The position numbers were made by a program, and so were the translations under genes. Of a stretch of 64,000 nucleotides of DNA, positions 36,257 to 45,437 are shown in pieces. The stretch comes from Bin5 sp965261695 (lineage in GTDB: Bacteria > Chloroflexota > Anaerolineae > Caldilineales > Caldilineaceae): contig OZ253474.1 of the NCBI GenBank assembly GCA_965261695.1, forward strand, positions 5,084,001 to 5,148,000, written 5' to 3'. Within the stretch, counting starts at the first letter, position 1. Each line of letters opens with the position of its first letter. The notes under the pieces were generated by a model. It had not been told where the DNA came from, searched no databases, and was given only the letters and a program-made list of their open reading frames with translations.

Positions 36257-37267
36257 ATGCCCATTCCAATGGCCCAATATGGCACCAAACACGCGCACGC
36301 CGCCGGCAAAGTGATTGCAATGCAGGCCAATCCCGATGTCGAACTGGTTGGCGTCTTCGAGCCGGATAGCGAGCGCCGCGCCGAGCTTGCCCGTTCCGAC
36401 AGCTGTTTTGCAACCGTGAACTGGTTCGAATCGGCGCAGGCGATGCTGGACGATCCCTCCATCGTCGCCGTGGCCTCGGAAGGTCTGAATATCGAAAGCC
36501 TTGAGCAGACAGCAGCGATCGTGGCCGCCGGCAAGCATGTCTGGTACGACAAACCCGCCGGAGACGACTGGGCGCAGTGGCAACAGGTCGTCGCACGCGC
36601 CCAGCAGCAGAACGTCCTCATTCAAATGGGCTACATGTTGCGTTACCATGATGGTTTTCACCAGATCGCCGAGTGGACCCGCAGCGGCCTGCTGGGCCGC
36701 GTCTACTCGCTGCGCGCCCACATGTCCACCAACATCCCCGCGCCCCGCAGGGCGATCATCAACGCCCATCGCGGCGGCATTTTCTACGAACTGGCCGGGC
36801 ACATGCTGGATCAGGTGATTTGGCTTCTCGGTCCACCCGCCAGAACTGCCTCATTTCTGCGGACCGACGACGCTGAGTCTGGTGAACGCTTGGAAGGGTT
36901 CGTTGACAACACTCTGGGCGTTTTCGAGTTCGAACATGCCATGGCGCTGGTGGATATTGCCGCGATGGAAACGCAGCCCATGGCCCGCCGCTTTGAGGTC
37001 TACGGCACGGCTGGCAGCGCCATCCTGGTCGAACCTTTTGAGCCGGGATCGATGATCCGGCTGTGCCTGGCGGATGCCTCCCAAGGCTATACGGCCGGCG
37101 AACAACAGATCCCGATCCGCGCCCGCTCGCGCCAGGAACTTTATGAATTGGAACTAGAGGCTTTCCTGCGTACCATTGCCGGCGAGCAGGAACCGGACCG
37201 GTCGCCGGAGCACGACCTTCTTGTCCAGGAGACGCTGCTGCGCGCCGTCGGATCCCTGGTCGACTGA
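36257..37267 (+). CDS. Gfo/Idh/MocA family oxidoreductase
   Basis: A 336-residue protein. The N-terminal strand lacks the usual G-x-G-x-x-G and reads AQYGTKHAHAAGKVIAMQ, but VELVGVFEPDSERRAELA and AAIVAAGKHVWYDKPAGDDW (with the EKP-equivalent DKP) identify the dinucleotide-binding fold. The C-terminal alpha/beta domain has GRVYSLRAHMSTNIPAP and GGIFYELAGHMLDQVIWLLG, containing the His of the catalytic region. It oxidises or reduces sugars or inositols with NAD(P). It forms a plus-strand pair with the MDR dehydrogenase 32 bases downstream. Confidence 0.88.
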   Translation: MPIPMAQYGTKHAHAAGKVIAMQANPDVELVGVFEPDSERRAELARSDSCFATVNWFESAQAMLDDPSIVAVASEGLNIESLEQTAAIVAAGKHVWYDKPAGDDWAQWQQVVARAQQQNVLIQMGYMLRYHDGFHQIAEWTRSGLLGRVYSLRAHMSTNIPAPRRAIINAHRGGIFYELAGHMLDQVIWLLGPPARTASFLRTDDAESGERLEGFVDNTLGVFEFEHAMALVDIAAMETQPMARRFEVYGTAGSAILVEPFEPGSMIRLCLADASQGYTAGEQQIPIRARSRQELYELELEAFLRTIAGEQEPDRSPEHDLLVQETLLRAVGSLVD

Positions 37268-37299
37268 CTTTCCCCTAACTGCGGAGGCGGATACAAACA

Positions 37300-38262
37300 A
37301 TGAGAAATCCTGCGATCGAATTTCCCAGTCTGGGTGAAGCGAGACTCTTCGATCTGCCGGAGCCGCCACTGCCTGGCCCGACGGAGATACTGACCCGTAC
37401 CCAATTCTCCGGCGTGACGAACGGCACCGAGCGCCACTCCCTGATGGCCGATTTCGGCCATCGCTTTCCTGCCCGTGGGGGTTATCAGCATGTTAGCGCT
37501 ATTGAAGCTGTGGGGAGTAGAGTCAGCGGATCTGCCGTCGGCGACACAGTCTTCCTCGGCGTTCATGGCGGACATCGCGGCTGGCATATCGTCGATCTTG
37601 CCTCAACCAACGAGCGCGAGCGGCTCTGCATCAAGCTGCCGCAGGAGGTCGAAAATGAGTTCTGCGCCCTCTTCGGGATCGCGGGCGTTGGCTTCAGGCA
37701 CTCGCGGCGCATCCGCGTGGTCGCGCCGATGCGGGTATGGGTTGCCGGACTGGGTCTAGTCGGCCAGTCCGTTGCCCAAGCGTCGCGCGCGCTCGGCGCC
37801 CATGTAACCGTCACCGATGTCGACCCGCGCCGGCTTGAAATCGCCGCAGAACTTGGCGCCCACAGCGTGATAGACGCCTCCCAGGACGCCTGCGCCGAGT
37901 TGCTTGCGCAAGGCGGCCCCTATGACCGCATCGTCGACGCCTGCGGCGCGCCCGATCTCTTCGACTTTATCTACCAGAATAAACTGCTCGCGCTCTACGG
38001 CGCGATCGGGGCATTGGCCGGTCGCCAACCCACAGTATTTCACCAGACGATGCTACATGCGTTGCGCGCCTCAATCGAATCATCGTCCCACTTCACGCTG
38101 GAAGATCTGGAATTTCTGAGCCACTTCTACCAGTTGGGTGCAGTCCGAATCAAGCCAATGGTAACGCACCGCGTCCCGGTAACCGAGGCGCCCGCAATTT
38201 ACGCCACCATGCGCGACAGCCCGGCCGACCTCCTTGGCGTGATATTCGACTGGCGCTCTTGA
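37300..38262 (+). CDS. Zinc-binding-dehydrogenase-like (MDR) protein lacking structural zinc loop
   Basis: A 320-residue protein. TRTQFSGVTNGTERHSLMAD aligns with the catalytic N-terminus, followed by GYQHVSAIEAVGSRVSG, and the Rossmann domain is VWVAGLGLVGQSVAQASRAL with VTVTDVDPRRLEIAAELGAH. The four-Cys structural-zinc loop and the GHE motif are absent, as in some bacteriochlorophyllide- or threonine-dehydrogenase-like relatives. It starts 33 bases after the Gfo/Idh/MocA stop and is probably co-transcribed with it. The substrate is unknown. Confidence 0.83.
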   Translation: MRNPAIEFPSLGEARLFDLPEPPLPGPTEILTRTQFSGVTNGTERHSLMADFGHRFPARGGYQHVSAIEAVGSRVSGSAVGDTVFLGVHGGHRGWHIVDLASTNERERLCIKLPQEVENEFCALFGIAGVGFRHSRRIRVVAPMRVWVAGLGLVGQSVAQASRALGAHVTVTDVDPRRLEIAAELGAHSVIDASQDACAELLAQGGPYDRIVDACGAPDLFDFIYQNKLLALYGAIGALAGRQPTVFHQTMLHALRASIESSSHFTLEDLEFLSHFYQLGAVRIKPMVTHRVPVTEAPAIYATMRDSPADLLGVIFDWRS

Positions 38263-38279
38263 GCAGGTCGCCTACGAAA

Positions 38280-39476
38280 CTATGGCTCGCTCTCCGTATA
38301 CGGCAGCGCTTGGAGCAGATTATGCTTGCCGAACATCATGTCTGAGTAGACACCGTCCGGGATATGCAGAGGATCCCTGAGGCGGGTTCGTTCAACGACC
38401 TCCCAGTTGAGGTCGATGCCAAGACCAGGCCCGTCTCCCAGCGCAATCTCACCGTCAAGTACCTCGAAGGGGCGCTGCAACAGTTCGTCGACAAACGGAT
38501 TGTTCATCCGATCGACTTCCACTGTTACACCGTTGGGCATGGCGCTTACCACGTGGGCGTTGGCCGTGATCGCCACCGCATCGCTCCAGCTGTGGGTCGC
38601 GAAGCGGAGTCCGTGCTGGGCTGCCAGGCGGCCCACCCGCCGCACCTCGCTTATTCCCCCGCAGCGGCACGCGTCAGGCTGCACGATGTCCACGGCCCCC
38701 GCGCGGATCAGCTCGCGAAAACCCTGCAGGCCGAACTCATTCTCTCCGGCAGCCAGCGGCACACCTGAAGTAGGTCGCAAAGCCACAAAGTCGTCGATGT
38801 TCTCCGGCGCGAACGGCTCCTCGTACCAGAAGACATTCTGTTCGGCGAGAAAATCGCCCATCCGCCGCGCCAACTCAAGGTGATAGCGCATGGACGCGTC
38901 AACGATGACGTCATTGTCCGCGCCAATCGCGCCGCGCACGGCCTCGACCGCGGCGCGGTCATAGGCTTCGTCGCGGGCCAGACGCATTTTGACGCGGCGG
39001 AAGCCGCCATCGATATGGCTGGTCGCCTCCTCTGCCAGCTCCTCCACGCTGTCCTTCCAGAGAAGGCCGCTGGCATAGGCCGGGCAGCGGTCATTTTCCC
39101 CGCCCAGCAGCGCCCACACCGGCTTGCCTGCGGCGCGGCCCCGCAGGTCCCACAACGCCATGTCCACCCCGCCCAGCGCCGACAGCGCGGCGCCCTTGCG
39201 TCCGTACCAGCGCGTCAGCGCGTACATACGCTCCCACAACTCCTCCACCCTGGTCGGATCCTCGCCCACCAGCAGCGGCGCAAGCTGTTCGCGCACGATC
39301 AGATAGACCAGCGCCGGATAGGAGTAGACCGAACCGACGCCGACCGCGCCGCACTCCGTATGCACAAGGATCAGGCTGGTTACGCGCGCGTCGCAGATGC
39401 CCCCGCTGTACTCGAAACGGTGCTGCTCAGGATAGCGGTGGTGCAGGTTAATCGCCTCAACTTGCTCAATTCGCAT
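38280..39476 (-). CDS. Enolase-superfamily (mandelate racemase/muconate lactonizing) protein
   Basis: A 398-residue protein starting at MRIEQVEAINLH; the frame extends 7 codons further upstream. Catalytic features are all present: RRVKMRLA (Lys-x-Arg on strand 2), VIVDASMRY (Asp), FWYEEPFAPEN (Glu), LAAGENEFG (Glu) and FATHSWSDAVAI (His). It abstracts an alpha-proton from a carboxylate, typically dehydrating a sugar acid. It overlaps the PhyH gene upstream by 11 bases, so the two are translationally coupled. Confidence 0.92.
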   Translation of the reverse strand: MRIEQVEAINLHHRYPEQHRFEYSGGICDARVTSLILVHTECGAVGVGSVYSYPALVYLIVREQLAPLLVGEDPTRVEELWERMYALTRWYGRKGAALSALGGVDMALWDLRGRAAGKPVWALLGGENDRCPAYASGLLWKDSVEELAEEATSHIDGGFRRVKMRLARDEAYDRAAVEAVRGAIGADNDVIVDASMRYHLELARRMGDFLAEQNVFWYEEPFAPENIDDFVALRPTSGVPLAAGENEFGLQGFRELIRAGAVDIVQPDACRCGGISEVRRVGRLAAQHGLRFATHSWSDAVAITANAHVVSAMPNGVTVEVDRMNNPFVDELLQRPFEVLDGEIALGDGPGLGIDLNWEVVERTRLRDPLHIPDGVYSDMMFGKHNLLQALPYTESEP

Positions 39477-40305
39477 CTTGATGCCCGGCGTTCTCATGCA
39501 GCCAGGCGCGCAGCGGCACGTCCTCCGGCTTCGGCGACGAGTACCCGTGCCCGCCGTTCGGAGCCGCCCCCAACAGCTGCTGGCGAATCGGATCGACCCG
39601 CGCCATAATGTGGTCGACGGTCATGTTGTCGCGCGGCCGCAGCCAGCGGTAGCTGTATCCGTAATAAAGCACTTTGCGTGCCATTTCGGAGGTGTTCGGG
39701 CTCGACGAGTGCCAGATGCGGCGGTCGAAGAAGACGGCATCCCCCGGTTTGGCCCGCAACGCCAGCCCGCCTTTAGGCTTCTTGTCCTCGTCCACCGGCA
39801 GCTTTCTCAGCAGGTGGCTGCCGGGGATCACATACATATTGGCCCGGCCCAGCTGCGACGTGTCGGTCAGGAAGAAGGCCACCTTGAGCGAGATGCGCGG
39901 CTGCGGGTCCGTCTCCAGTTCATTGTTGAGGCGGCCGCTGTCCTTGTGCCAGTTCATCCCTTTCTGCGTGGGGCCGGACACAGTATGCGGCGGCGTTATG
40001 ATCGAATGCGAGTGGTATAGCTGGATGTTCCAGCCGAGGATGCCCCACACTTTGGGAAAGGTCGTGGGATAGTCGAGCAGCTCCAGGAAGACGTCATCCC
40101 GCCCGATAAAGTCGAAGACGTTGATCCAATCGCTCGGGCCCATGCCCTCTTTGGCCTTCTCTTCAGCCGTTATCCGGTCAATTGCGACCGTGGCCCGTTC
40201 GACCAACGCCTTGGGGATGGCGTTCTCGATGATCATATAACCCTGTTCCGCAAAGGTGCGCTCTTCCTCCGCCGTGAGAATGTGTTGAAGCCATGACTTG
40301 TTCAT
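39466..40305 (-). CDS. Phytanoyl-CoA dioxygenase family protein
   Basis: A 279-residue Fe(II)/2-oxoglutarate oxygenase. The facial triad is visible: NWHKDSGR gives His and Asp near residues 120-122, and RRIWHSSSPNTS the distal His near 205, followed by an Arg region binding 2-oxoglutarate (KVLYYGYSYRWLRP). The N-terminus is ERTFAEQGYMIIENAIPKAL. Members hydroxylate varied small molecules. Its coupling to the dehydratase downstream suggests modification or demethylation of a sugar-acid-like substrate, which is inference. Confidence 0.9.
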   Translation of the reverse strand: MNKSWLQHILTAEEERTFAEQGYMIIENAIPKALVERATVAIDRITAEEKAKEGMGPSDWINVFDFIGRDDVFLELLDYPTTFPKVWGILGWNIQLYHSHSIITPPHTVSGPTQKGMNWHKDSGRLNNELETDPQPRISLKVAFFLTDTSQLGRANMYVIPGSHLLRKLPVDEDKKPKGGLALRAKPGDAVFFDRRIWHSSSPNTSEMARKVLYYGYSYRWLRPRDNMTVDHIMARVDPIRQQLLGAAPNGGHGYSSPKPEDVPLRAWLHENAGHQDAN

Positions 40306-40626
40306 CTGGTTGCTCCTGTGGATACGAGGCGGTCCCTACCTCAAAATCATAGAGGCGCAGCCTGATTTGTCAAACTTGGCATTTCGGGCGTCAATTTGCG
40401 CCGTTGACATCGGCTATCGGGTTCGCTACCATTGACGCAACTGGATCACGACAGAAATGACATAGCTCTTCGGCCGCTCAATCTTCATTACGGCCCTGTT
40501 CATAGGCCCATCTTCCCCGCCGCCCGCGCCTGAGACTGCTAAGACGGCGGCTGGTCCGGTCCAACCGAGATCGGGCAGATATTTCGTCTCGCCTGCCTGT
40601 TCTCTACCCTTGGGGAAAAGATTGAT
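40306..40626. other. Divergent intergenic region, nothing placed
   Basis: This 321-base gap lies between the minus-strand PhyH gene and the plus-strand dehydratase gene. Both promoters should lie here. No convincing -35/-10 pair, palindrome or RNA element was recognised. Confidence 0.5.
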
Positions 40627-41742
40627 ATGAAGATCGAAAAAATCACCCCCTTTCTGGTCGACCGATTCCTGCTGGTGCGCGTCTACACCGACGCGGGCAT
40701 CGTCGGCAACGGCGAGGCCGGCCTCTGGGCGCATCATGGCATGGTCCACCGCGCCATCCTCGACCTGAGCGACTACTTCATCGGCAAGGACGCCGCGCGC
40801 ATCGAACATCACTACCAGACCGTCAGTCGCGACACGCACTTCATGGGCGCCGCCCTCAGTGCAGCCCTGAGCGCCATCGATATTGCCCTGTGGGACATCG
40901 CCGGCAAAGCCGTCGGCCAGCCTGTGCATCAACTTCTGGGCGGCAGAGTGCGCGACAGGATCAAGGTCTACGGCAGTGTTGGCGGCGCAACCGTCGAAGA
41001 ATTCGCGGCCAGCGCGCAGGAGCAGGTGGCGGCCGGCTATATCTCACTGCGCATGACGCCCTTCTTGCCCGGTTTCGAGCGTAAGACGCCCACGCAGTTG
41101 ATCGGCGATGCCGTCACCAGCGTGGCCGCCGTGCGCGCGGCCATCGGCTACAACATCGATCTGGGCCTGGAGATCCACCGCAACCTGCGTCCCGAAGAGG
41201 CGATCGCAATGTCGCGTGAGATGCAGCCCTTTCGCATCCTCTACCTCGAAGATCCTCTGGCCCCGCAGAGCCTGGAGGCGATGGAATACATCGCCCGCAC
41301 CGTACCCCTCCCGATGGCCACCGGCGAACGCTTCTACAACATATTTCAGTTCAAAGACCTCATCGACCGCAAAATCGTCAGTCTCATCCGCCCCGACCTC
41401 TCCTTGGCTGGCGGCTTTACGCAGGTCAAGAAGATCGCAGCCATTGCCGAATCCGCATTTGTCGGCGTCTTTCCCCACCTGATGGGTAGCCCCGTCAACA
41501 TCGCCGCCTTCTGCCAGCTGAACGCATCGATCCCGAACTACGTGCTGATGGAGAGCCACCCCGGCGCCGACGCCTTCAACGAGATTGTCGACTTTCCCGT
41601 GACCCGCGACGGCGGCTACCTGCTTGTCTCGGACCGACCGGGCATCGGCCTGGAGATCGACGAGAGCAGACTTGCCAAATTTCCCTATCATCCTAAGAAA
41701 ATCGTCGGCAACTTTCACGCCGACGGCTCAGTAGCGCATTAG
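40627..41742 (+). CDS. Enolase-superfamily dehydratase (mannonate/gluconate-dehydratase-like)
   Basis: A 371-residue protein. The capping domain starts MKIEKITPFLVDRFLLVRV. The metal ligands read LGLEIHRNL, with Glu where galactonate-dehydratase relatives carry Asp, then LYLEDPLAP and ATGERFYNIF. VFPHLMGSPV provides the catalytic His. The E-I-H form is found in some dehydratase subgroups, so activity is plausible. The next gene starts 24 bases downstream, so this is a two-gene operon with the ThDP enzyme. Confidence 0.9.
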   Translation: MKIEKITPFLVDRFLLVRVYTDAGIVGNGEAGLWAHHGMVHRAILDLSDYFIGKDAARIEHHYQTVSRDTHFMGAALSAALSAIDIALWDIAGKAVGQPVHQLLGGRVRDRIKVYGSVGGATVEEFAASAQEQVAAGYISLRMTPFLPGFERKTPTQLIGDAVTSVAAVRAAIGYNIDLGLEIHRNLRPEEAIAMSREMQPFRILYLEDPLAPQSLEAMEYIARTVPLPMATGERFYNIFQFKDLIDRKIVSLIRPDLSLAGGFTQVKKIAAIAESAFVGVFPHLMGSPVNIAAFCQLNASIPNYVLMESHPGADAFNEIVDFPVTRDGGYLLVSDRPGIGLEIDESRLAKFPYHPKKIVGNFHADGSVAH

Positions 41743-41765
41743 CCGGCACGGCAAGGAGTGCATCA

Positions 41766-43403
41766 ATGACGACAACGCGCACCGGCGGCGAAGCCCTCGT
41801 TCATGGCCTGCTTGCCCACGGCATCGACACGATTTTCGGCCTGCCCGGCATCCAGAATGACCACTTCTACAATGCAGTGTACGATGTCGGCGATCGCATG
41901 CGCCTCATCCACACGCGCCATGAACAAGGCGCGGCCTACATGGCGCTGGGTTATGCGCTGGCCTCCGGCAAGACCGGCGTCTATGTTGTCGTGCCCGGCC
42001 CGGGATTTCTTAACGCCTCCGCAGCCCTCTCCACCGCATACGCCACCAATGCCCCCCTCCTCTGCCTCACCGGCCAGATCCACACCGACCATATCGGGCG
42101 CGGCTACGGCGTGCTGCACGAGATTCCTGATCAACTGGGGGTCATGCGCTCGCTGACAAAGTGGGCCAGTCGCGTCGAAACGCCCGCCGAGGTGCCCGGT
42201 CTGTTGGCTACGGCGCTCAGCGAAATGCGCTCCGACCGCCCCCGGCCCGTCGGGCTGGAGGTGCCGATGAACGTTCTTTCCGCAAAGGCTGACTTCGGCG
42301 ACAGTCTCTTGCCCCTGGCCGTGCGCCGCCCAGCAGTTGACTGCGATGCGATTGAAGAGGCGGCCCGCCTCCTCGGCAAGGCGCGCAATCCCCTGATATT
42401 CGTCGGTGGAGGCGCTATAGAGGCGTCCGACCAAGTCCGCGCCCTCGCCGAAGCGTTGCAGGCGCCTGTGATCGCCAGCGGCAGCGGACGGGGCATCCTC
42501 TCCAGCCGCCATCCACTTAGCTATACCCACGGCGCCGGTCCACGCCTTTGGGAGCAGGCCGACGCGGCCATCGCCATCGGCACCCGCATGACCATGCCGT
42601 TGATGCAATGGCGGCAGCCGGATCACTTGACCCTGATACGTGTCGACATCGATCCTCGTGAACTCTCCCGCCTCAGAGCGCCCGACCTGTCGCTGGTGGC
42701 CGACAGCCGCGATGCCTTGCGCGCGTTGCTGCCTGCCCTCGCGCGCCTCAACCGGCACCGGCCCTCCCGACGCGACGAAATGTCAGCGTTGCGTGAAGAA
42801 ATGGAGGCCATTTGTGATTCGGTTCAACCTCAGATGGGATTCGTCCGCGCCATTCGCGAGGCGCTGCCGGACGATGGCATCTATGTCGAGGACCTTACAC
42901 AGATCGGCTATGCCAGTCGCGTTGCAATGCCCGTCTATAAGCCGCGCACCTATTTGACGACCAACTACCAGGGGACGTTGGGCTGGGGCTTCACCACAGC
43001 CCTGGGCGCGAAAGTCGCCGCTCCCGATCGCGCCGTTCTCTCGGTCACCGGGGACGGCGGCTTTCTCTTCGGCGCAACCGAATTGGCGACCGCTATGCAG
43101 CACGGCATCAACACGGTGACTGTCGTATTCAACGACGGGGCCTACGGCAACGTGCGCCGCTTGCAAAAACAACGTTACGGCGGGCGCCTCATCGCCAGCC
43201 AACTGCACAATCCCGACTTTGTCGCATTTGCCCGGTCGTTCGGAGCGGAAGCGACGCGCGTGTGTACACCTGAAGCCTTGCGCGATGCCTTGATAGACGC
43301 CTTCGCCGCCGACAAGCCGGTGCTGATAGAAGTTCCGGTCGGTGAGATGCCAGTGCCGAAGTGGGGGATGACCGCCGCCTCGGCCCCGAAAGAGAAGAAA
43401 TGA
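41766..43403 (+). CDS. Thiamine diphosphate-dependent enzyme (acetolactate synthase-like)
   Basis: A 545-residue protein of standard length. The catalytic Glu is in HTRHEQGAAYMALGYALA, central-domain blocks include GGGAIEASDQVRALAEAL, and the ThDP-Mg motif runs from SVTGDGGFLF to VVFNDGAYGNVRRLQ. It decarboxylates or ligates a 2-oxo acid. Coupled to a sugar-acid dehydratase, it most likely processes the 2-keto-3-deoxy or derived 2-oxo acid rather than serving branched-chain synthesis, because no regulatory subunit follows. That assignment is inference. Confidence 0.9.
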   Translation: MTTTRTGGEALVHGLLAHGIDTIFGLPGIQNDHFYNAVYDVGDRMRLIHTRHEQGAAYMALGYALASGKTGVYVVVPGPGFLNASAALSTAYATNAPLLCLTGQIHTDHIGRGYGVLHEIPDQLGVMRSLTKWASRVETPAEVPGLLATALSEMRSDRPRPVGLEVPMNVLSAKADFGDSLLPLAVRRPAVDCDAIEEAARLLGKARNPLIFVGGGAIEASDQVRALAEALQAPVIASGSGRGILSSRHPLSYTHGAGPRLWEQADAAIAIGTRMTMPLMQWRQPDHLTLIRVDIDPRELSRLRAPDLSLVADSRDALRALLPALARLNRHRPSRRDEMSALREEMEAICDSVQPQMGFVRAIREALPDDGIYVEDLTQIGYASRVAMPVYKPRTYLTTNYQGTLGWGFTTALGAKVAAPDRAVLSVTGDGGFLFGATELATAMQHGINTVTVVFNDGAYGNVRRLQKQRYGGRLIASQLHNPDFVAFARSFGAEATRVCTPEALRDALIDAFAADKPVLIEVPVGEMPVPKWGMTAASAPKEKK

Positions 43404-43437
43404 ACTGAACAGGGCGGTTGTCCCGGCCCTTTGCCCA

Positions 43438-44145
43438 CTATCTGGCCGCCAGACTCTCCACAAATTCCTGATGTTCCTGGGAGGCGATGCCCTCCTGCAC
43501 AAGTTGTAGCAGCGCCTTCATCCTGCCTTCCCAGAACCAGTCGGAGCGAAACCGGAAGCCGGGCAACACCTGGCTGCGCAACACGCCGTCGGCGTCCGGC
43601 TCCACCGCATCGTACTCGCCGTCCGCCAGGCGAAAGAAGCGCGTCTCCCGTTCGTAGGCCAGCAGCACAAGATACTCTTGCACACCATTACGCCGGTAGA
43701 CGTTGAGCTTACTGTGCAGGTCGTTTGCGGAGCTGTTGGCCGCTATCTCCACCACAAAGTCCGGCGCGCCGATGTACAACCCCTCTTCGGTCATCTGCAC
43801 TCGTTCCTCGCCGGCAGCTTCGAGTCGTACACAGAGGTCGGGCTGAAGCTCAATATCTTGTTCGAGCAAAACCGACTGATTGTCTGCCAGGCGCAGGCCA
43901 GGCGTGTGCCAGCGGTAAATGGCGAGAAGTCCGGCGAAATCCGCGTGAGGTTCGCTGTGCTGGGCGTGGACGGGGGAACCCACAATCACGACTCCTTCAA
44001 TTAGTTCAGCTTTCTTGATCTCTGGATACATCGCGTAGCGGCGCTGAAATTCGGCGCGGCTGAGGTGGTCGCCGCTACTGAGAGGCGGTCTCTCCTGCAA
44101 TTTTGCCGTTTGTGTGACTGGCTGCGTGGGAGCTTTTACGACCAC
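43438..44145 (-). CDS. Uma2 family PD-(D/E)xK endonuclease-like protein
   Basis: A 235-residue protein. The Uma2 core is visible as KAELIEGVVIVGSPVHAQHS, LQPDLCVRLEAAGEE, GAPDFVVEIAANSSANDLHS and KLNVYRRNGVQEYLVL, giving the Asp/Glu-x-Lys nuclease-fold residues. Such proteins are abundant in Chloroflexota and Cyanobacteria and have no proven cellular role. It is convergent with the ThDP gene, with 34 bases between the stops. Confidence 0.85.
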   Translation of the reverse strand: MVVKAPTQPVTQTAKLQERPPLSSGDHLSRAEFQRRYAMYPEIKKAELIEGVVIVGSPVHAQHSEPHADFAGLLAIYRWHTPGLRLADNQSVLLEQDIELQPDLCVRLEAAGEERVQMTEEGLYIGAPDFVVEIAANSSANDLHSKLNVYRRNGVQEYLVLLAYERETRFFRLADGEYDAVEPDADGVLRSQVLPGFRFRSDWFWEGRMKALLQLVQEGIASQEHQEFVESLAAR

Positions 44146-44314
44146 AATTGCCTCCAGTGCAAGTCCAAACGCCGTTAGCGGATGACACAGAATAGGAGCA
44201 TATCTGATCGTAGCGCAGGGACAACGCGTTTGCGATTCCGTCCCAATCCGCTACCGGCGAACGACGACAATGCGTCGTGGCGTGGTCAAGCGGCGCGCGG
44301 CGTTGCGGGCGGCG

Positions 44315-44887
44315 CTATCTACCCTGCGCAGTTTCCTGGACGGAGCGGAGGGCGGCGTCGCCACCGCTTGCCTCCATTTGCGCAGACGCACTGACCTGCT
44401 CGCCGGCGCGCCCGGCGCGGTCCGATCGGTCGACCGCCGGTTGGCTGTCGGGCTGGTCAGTGCCGCAACTTACACAGATACTCCATTCGTGGCGCATCGG
44501 CTTGCCGCAACTGGGACAGGCGAACCGCAGTTGACTGTGACAATTGGAGCAGAAGTTCCAGCTGTCCTGGACTGGAACGCCGCATCCGTGGCAGCTCAGG
44601 GTCGCCTCCAATTCACGTAGCAGCGACTCCTCCTCCAACGCCCGGTCGAAGACATCGGCCAGTGTTTCCCTGGGGCGAACCATCATGTAGAGTGTCAGGC
44701 CGACCAGAGGAAATATCATGACGAGCAGGCTGGCCAGCCCTATCGCCAGCCAGTCCCGCGTCCGGCTGCGGATGTCGTTAAATGTCCAAATGCCCATCGC
44801 CACCCAGAAGGCGAAGAGGAACGCGCCCAAAAGTGCGACGAATACTCCTATGATGGTTGCGATCGTGTTGGACAGATCTGCCAGCAT
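44315..44887 (-). CDS. Membrane protein with double zinc ribbons
   Basis: Preferred start ATG 44887 (MLADLSNTIATIIGVF), giving 190 residues; the frame is open 34 codons further without a ribosome site. Two membrane helices (VALLGAFLFAFWVAMGIWTF, WLAIGLASLLVMIFPLVGL) are followed by cytosolic zinc ribbons with four C-x2-C pairs: CHGCGVP, CSNCHSQ, CPSCGKP and CVSCGTD. The function is unknown; possibly a membrane regulator. Confidence 0.75.
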   Translation of the reverse strand: MLADLSNTIATIIGVFVALLGAFLFAFWVAMGIWTFNDIRSRTRDWLAIGLASLLVMIFPLVGLTLYMMVRPRETLADVFDRALEEESLLRELEATLSCHGCGVPVQDSWNFCSNCHSQLRFACPSCGKPMRHEWSICVSCGTDQPDSQPAVDRSDRAGRAGEQVSASAQMEASGGDAALRSVQETAQGR

Positions 44888-45437
44888 TCGCTTCTCCTGT
44901 TTGGTTGCCGTCAACGAACTGCATATGGAGGGGGCGGCAGCCAACCTGATTGTTCCCCGGCCTTGAACACTCTGAAAATTATAGAACACCAGGACGGTTT
45001 TTCCAAAAAATATGCCGACTCCACCTGCCTCCGCGCGCTGAACGCTTTCTCCGCTTGCGTGATGCCGCCGGCCTGTTTCCTGCGCCTGTTTTTCAAGACT
45101 TTTGTTGCGGTTGACTTTTCCCTATACTTACATATAACCTGATTCTGGCGATCTTGTTCCAGACAGTCGCAGCTTGCAGCCGTTTTCCGCCGAAATTTCT
45201 CGTTATCTATTGATCACGCCCTGATATTGGTGTTTTGCCTGCCCTTGGCAAATTGTAATATACTTTATGTAGTGGCTCCTGCCTTCCACGCAAGGGGTCC
45301 GGAGTGTCAGTCGGAAGGTGCAGTCTTCCGCAAGAGGCGAACCCTCCTGTCCCATGCGGGTCTTTTCGGATGTATCGCCATGGGGCGGCACCCGCCACCC
45401 CTGTCTCTTGTCATCTTACCATCACAAGGAGAGTAGC
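44888..45437. other. Divergent intergenic region and leader of the amino-acid ABC operon
   Basis: This 550-base gap contains a candidate promoter at 45235-45264 and about 170 bases of untranslated leader before the first transporter gene. The leader has GC-rich self-complementary stretches (for example GGGTCCGGAGTG and CATGGGGCGGCACC), but I could not match it to a known riboswitch. Confidence 0.45.
45235..45264 (+). promoter_or_regulatory. Candidate sigma-70-type promoter of the amino-acid ABC operon
   Basis: TTGCCT (45235-45240) and TATACT (45259-45264) are separated by 18 bases. They point toward the substrate-binding-protein gene, whose ATG is ~170 bases further on. The -35 box is weak. 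Confidence 0.35.

Noticed and set aside
45265..45437. Riboswitch in the aap leader
   Set aside because: GC-rich pairing is visible, but no known riboswitch core could be recognised.
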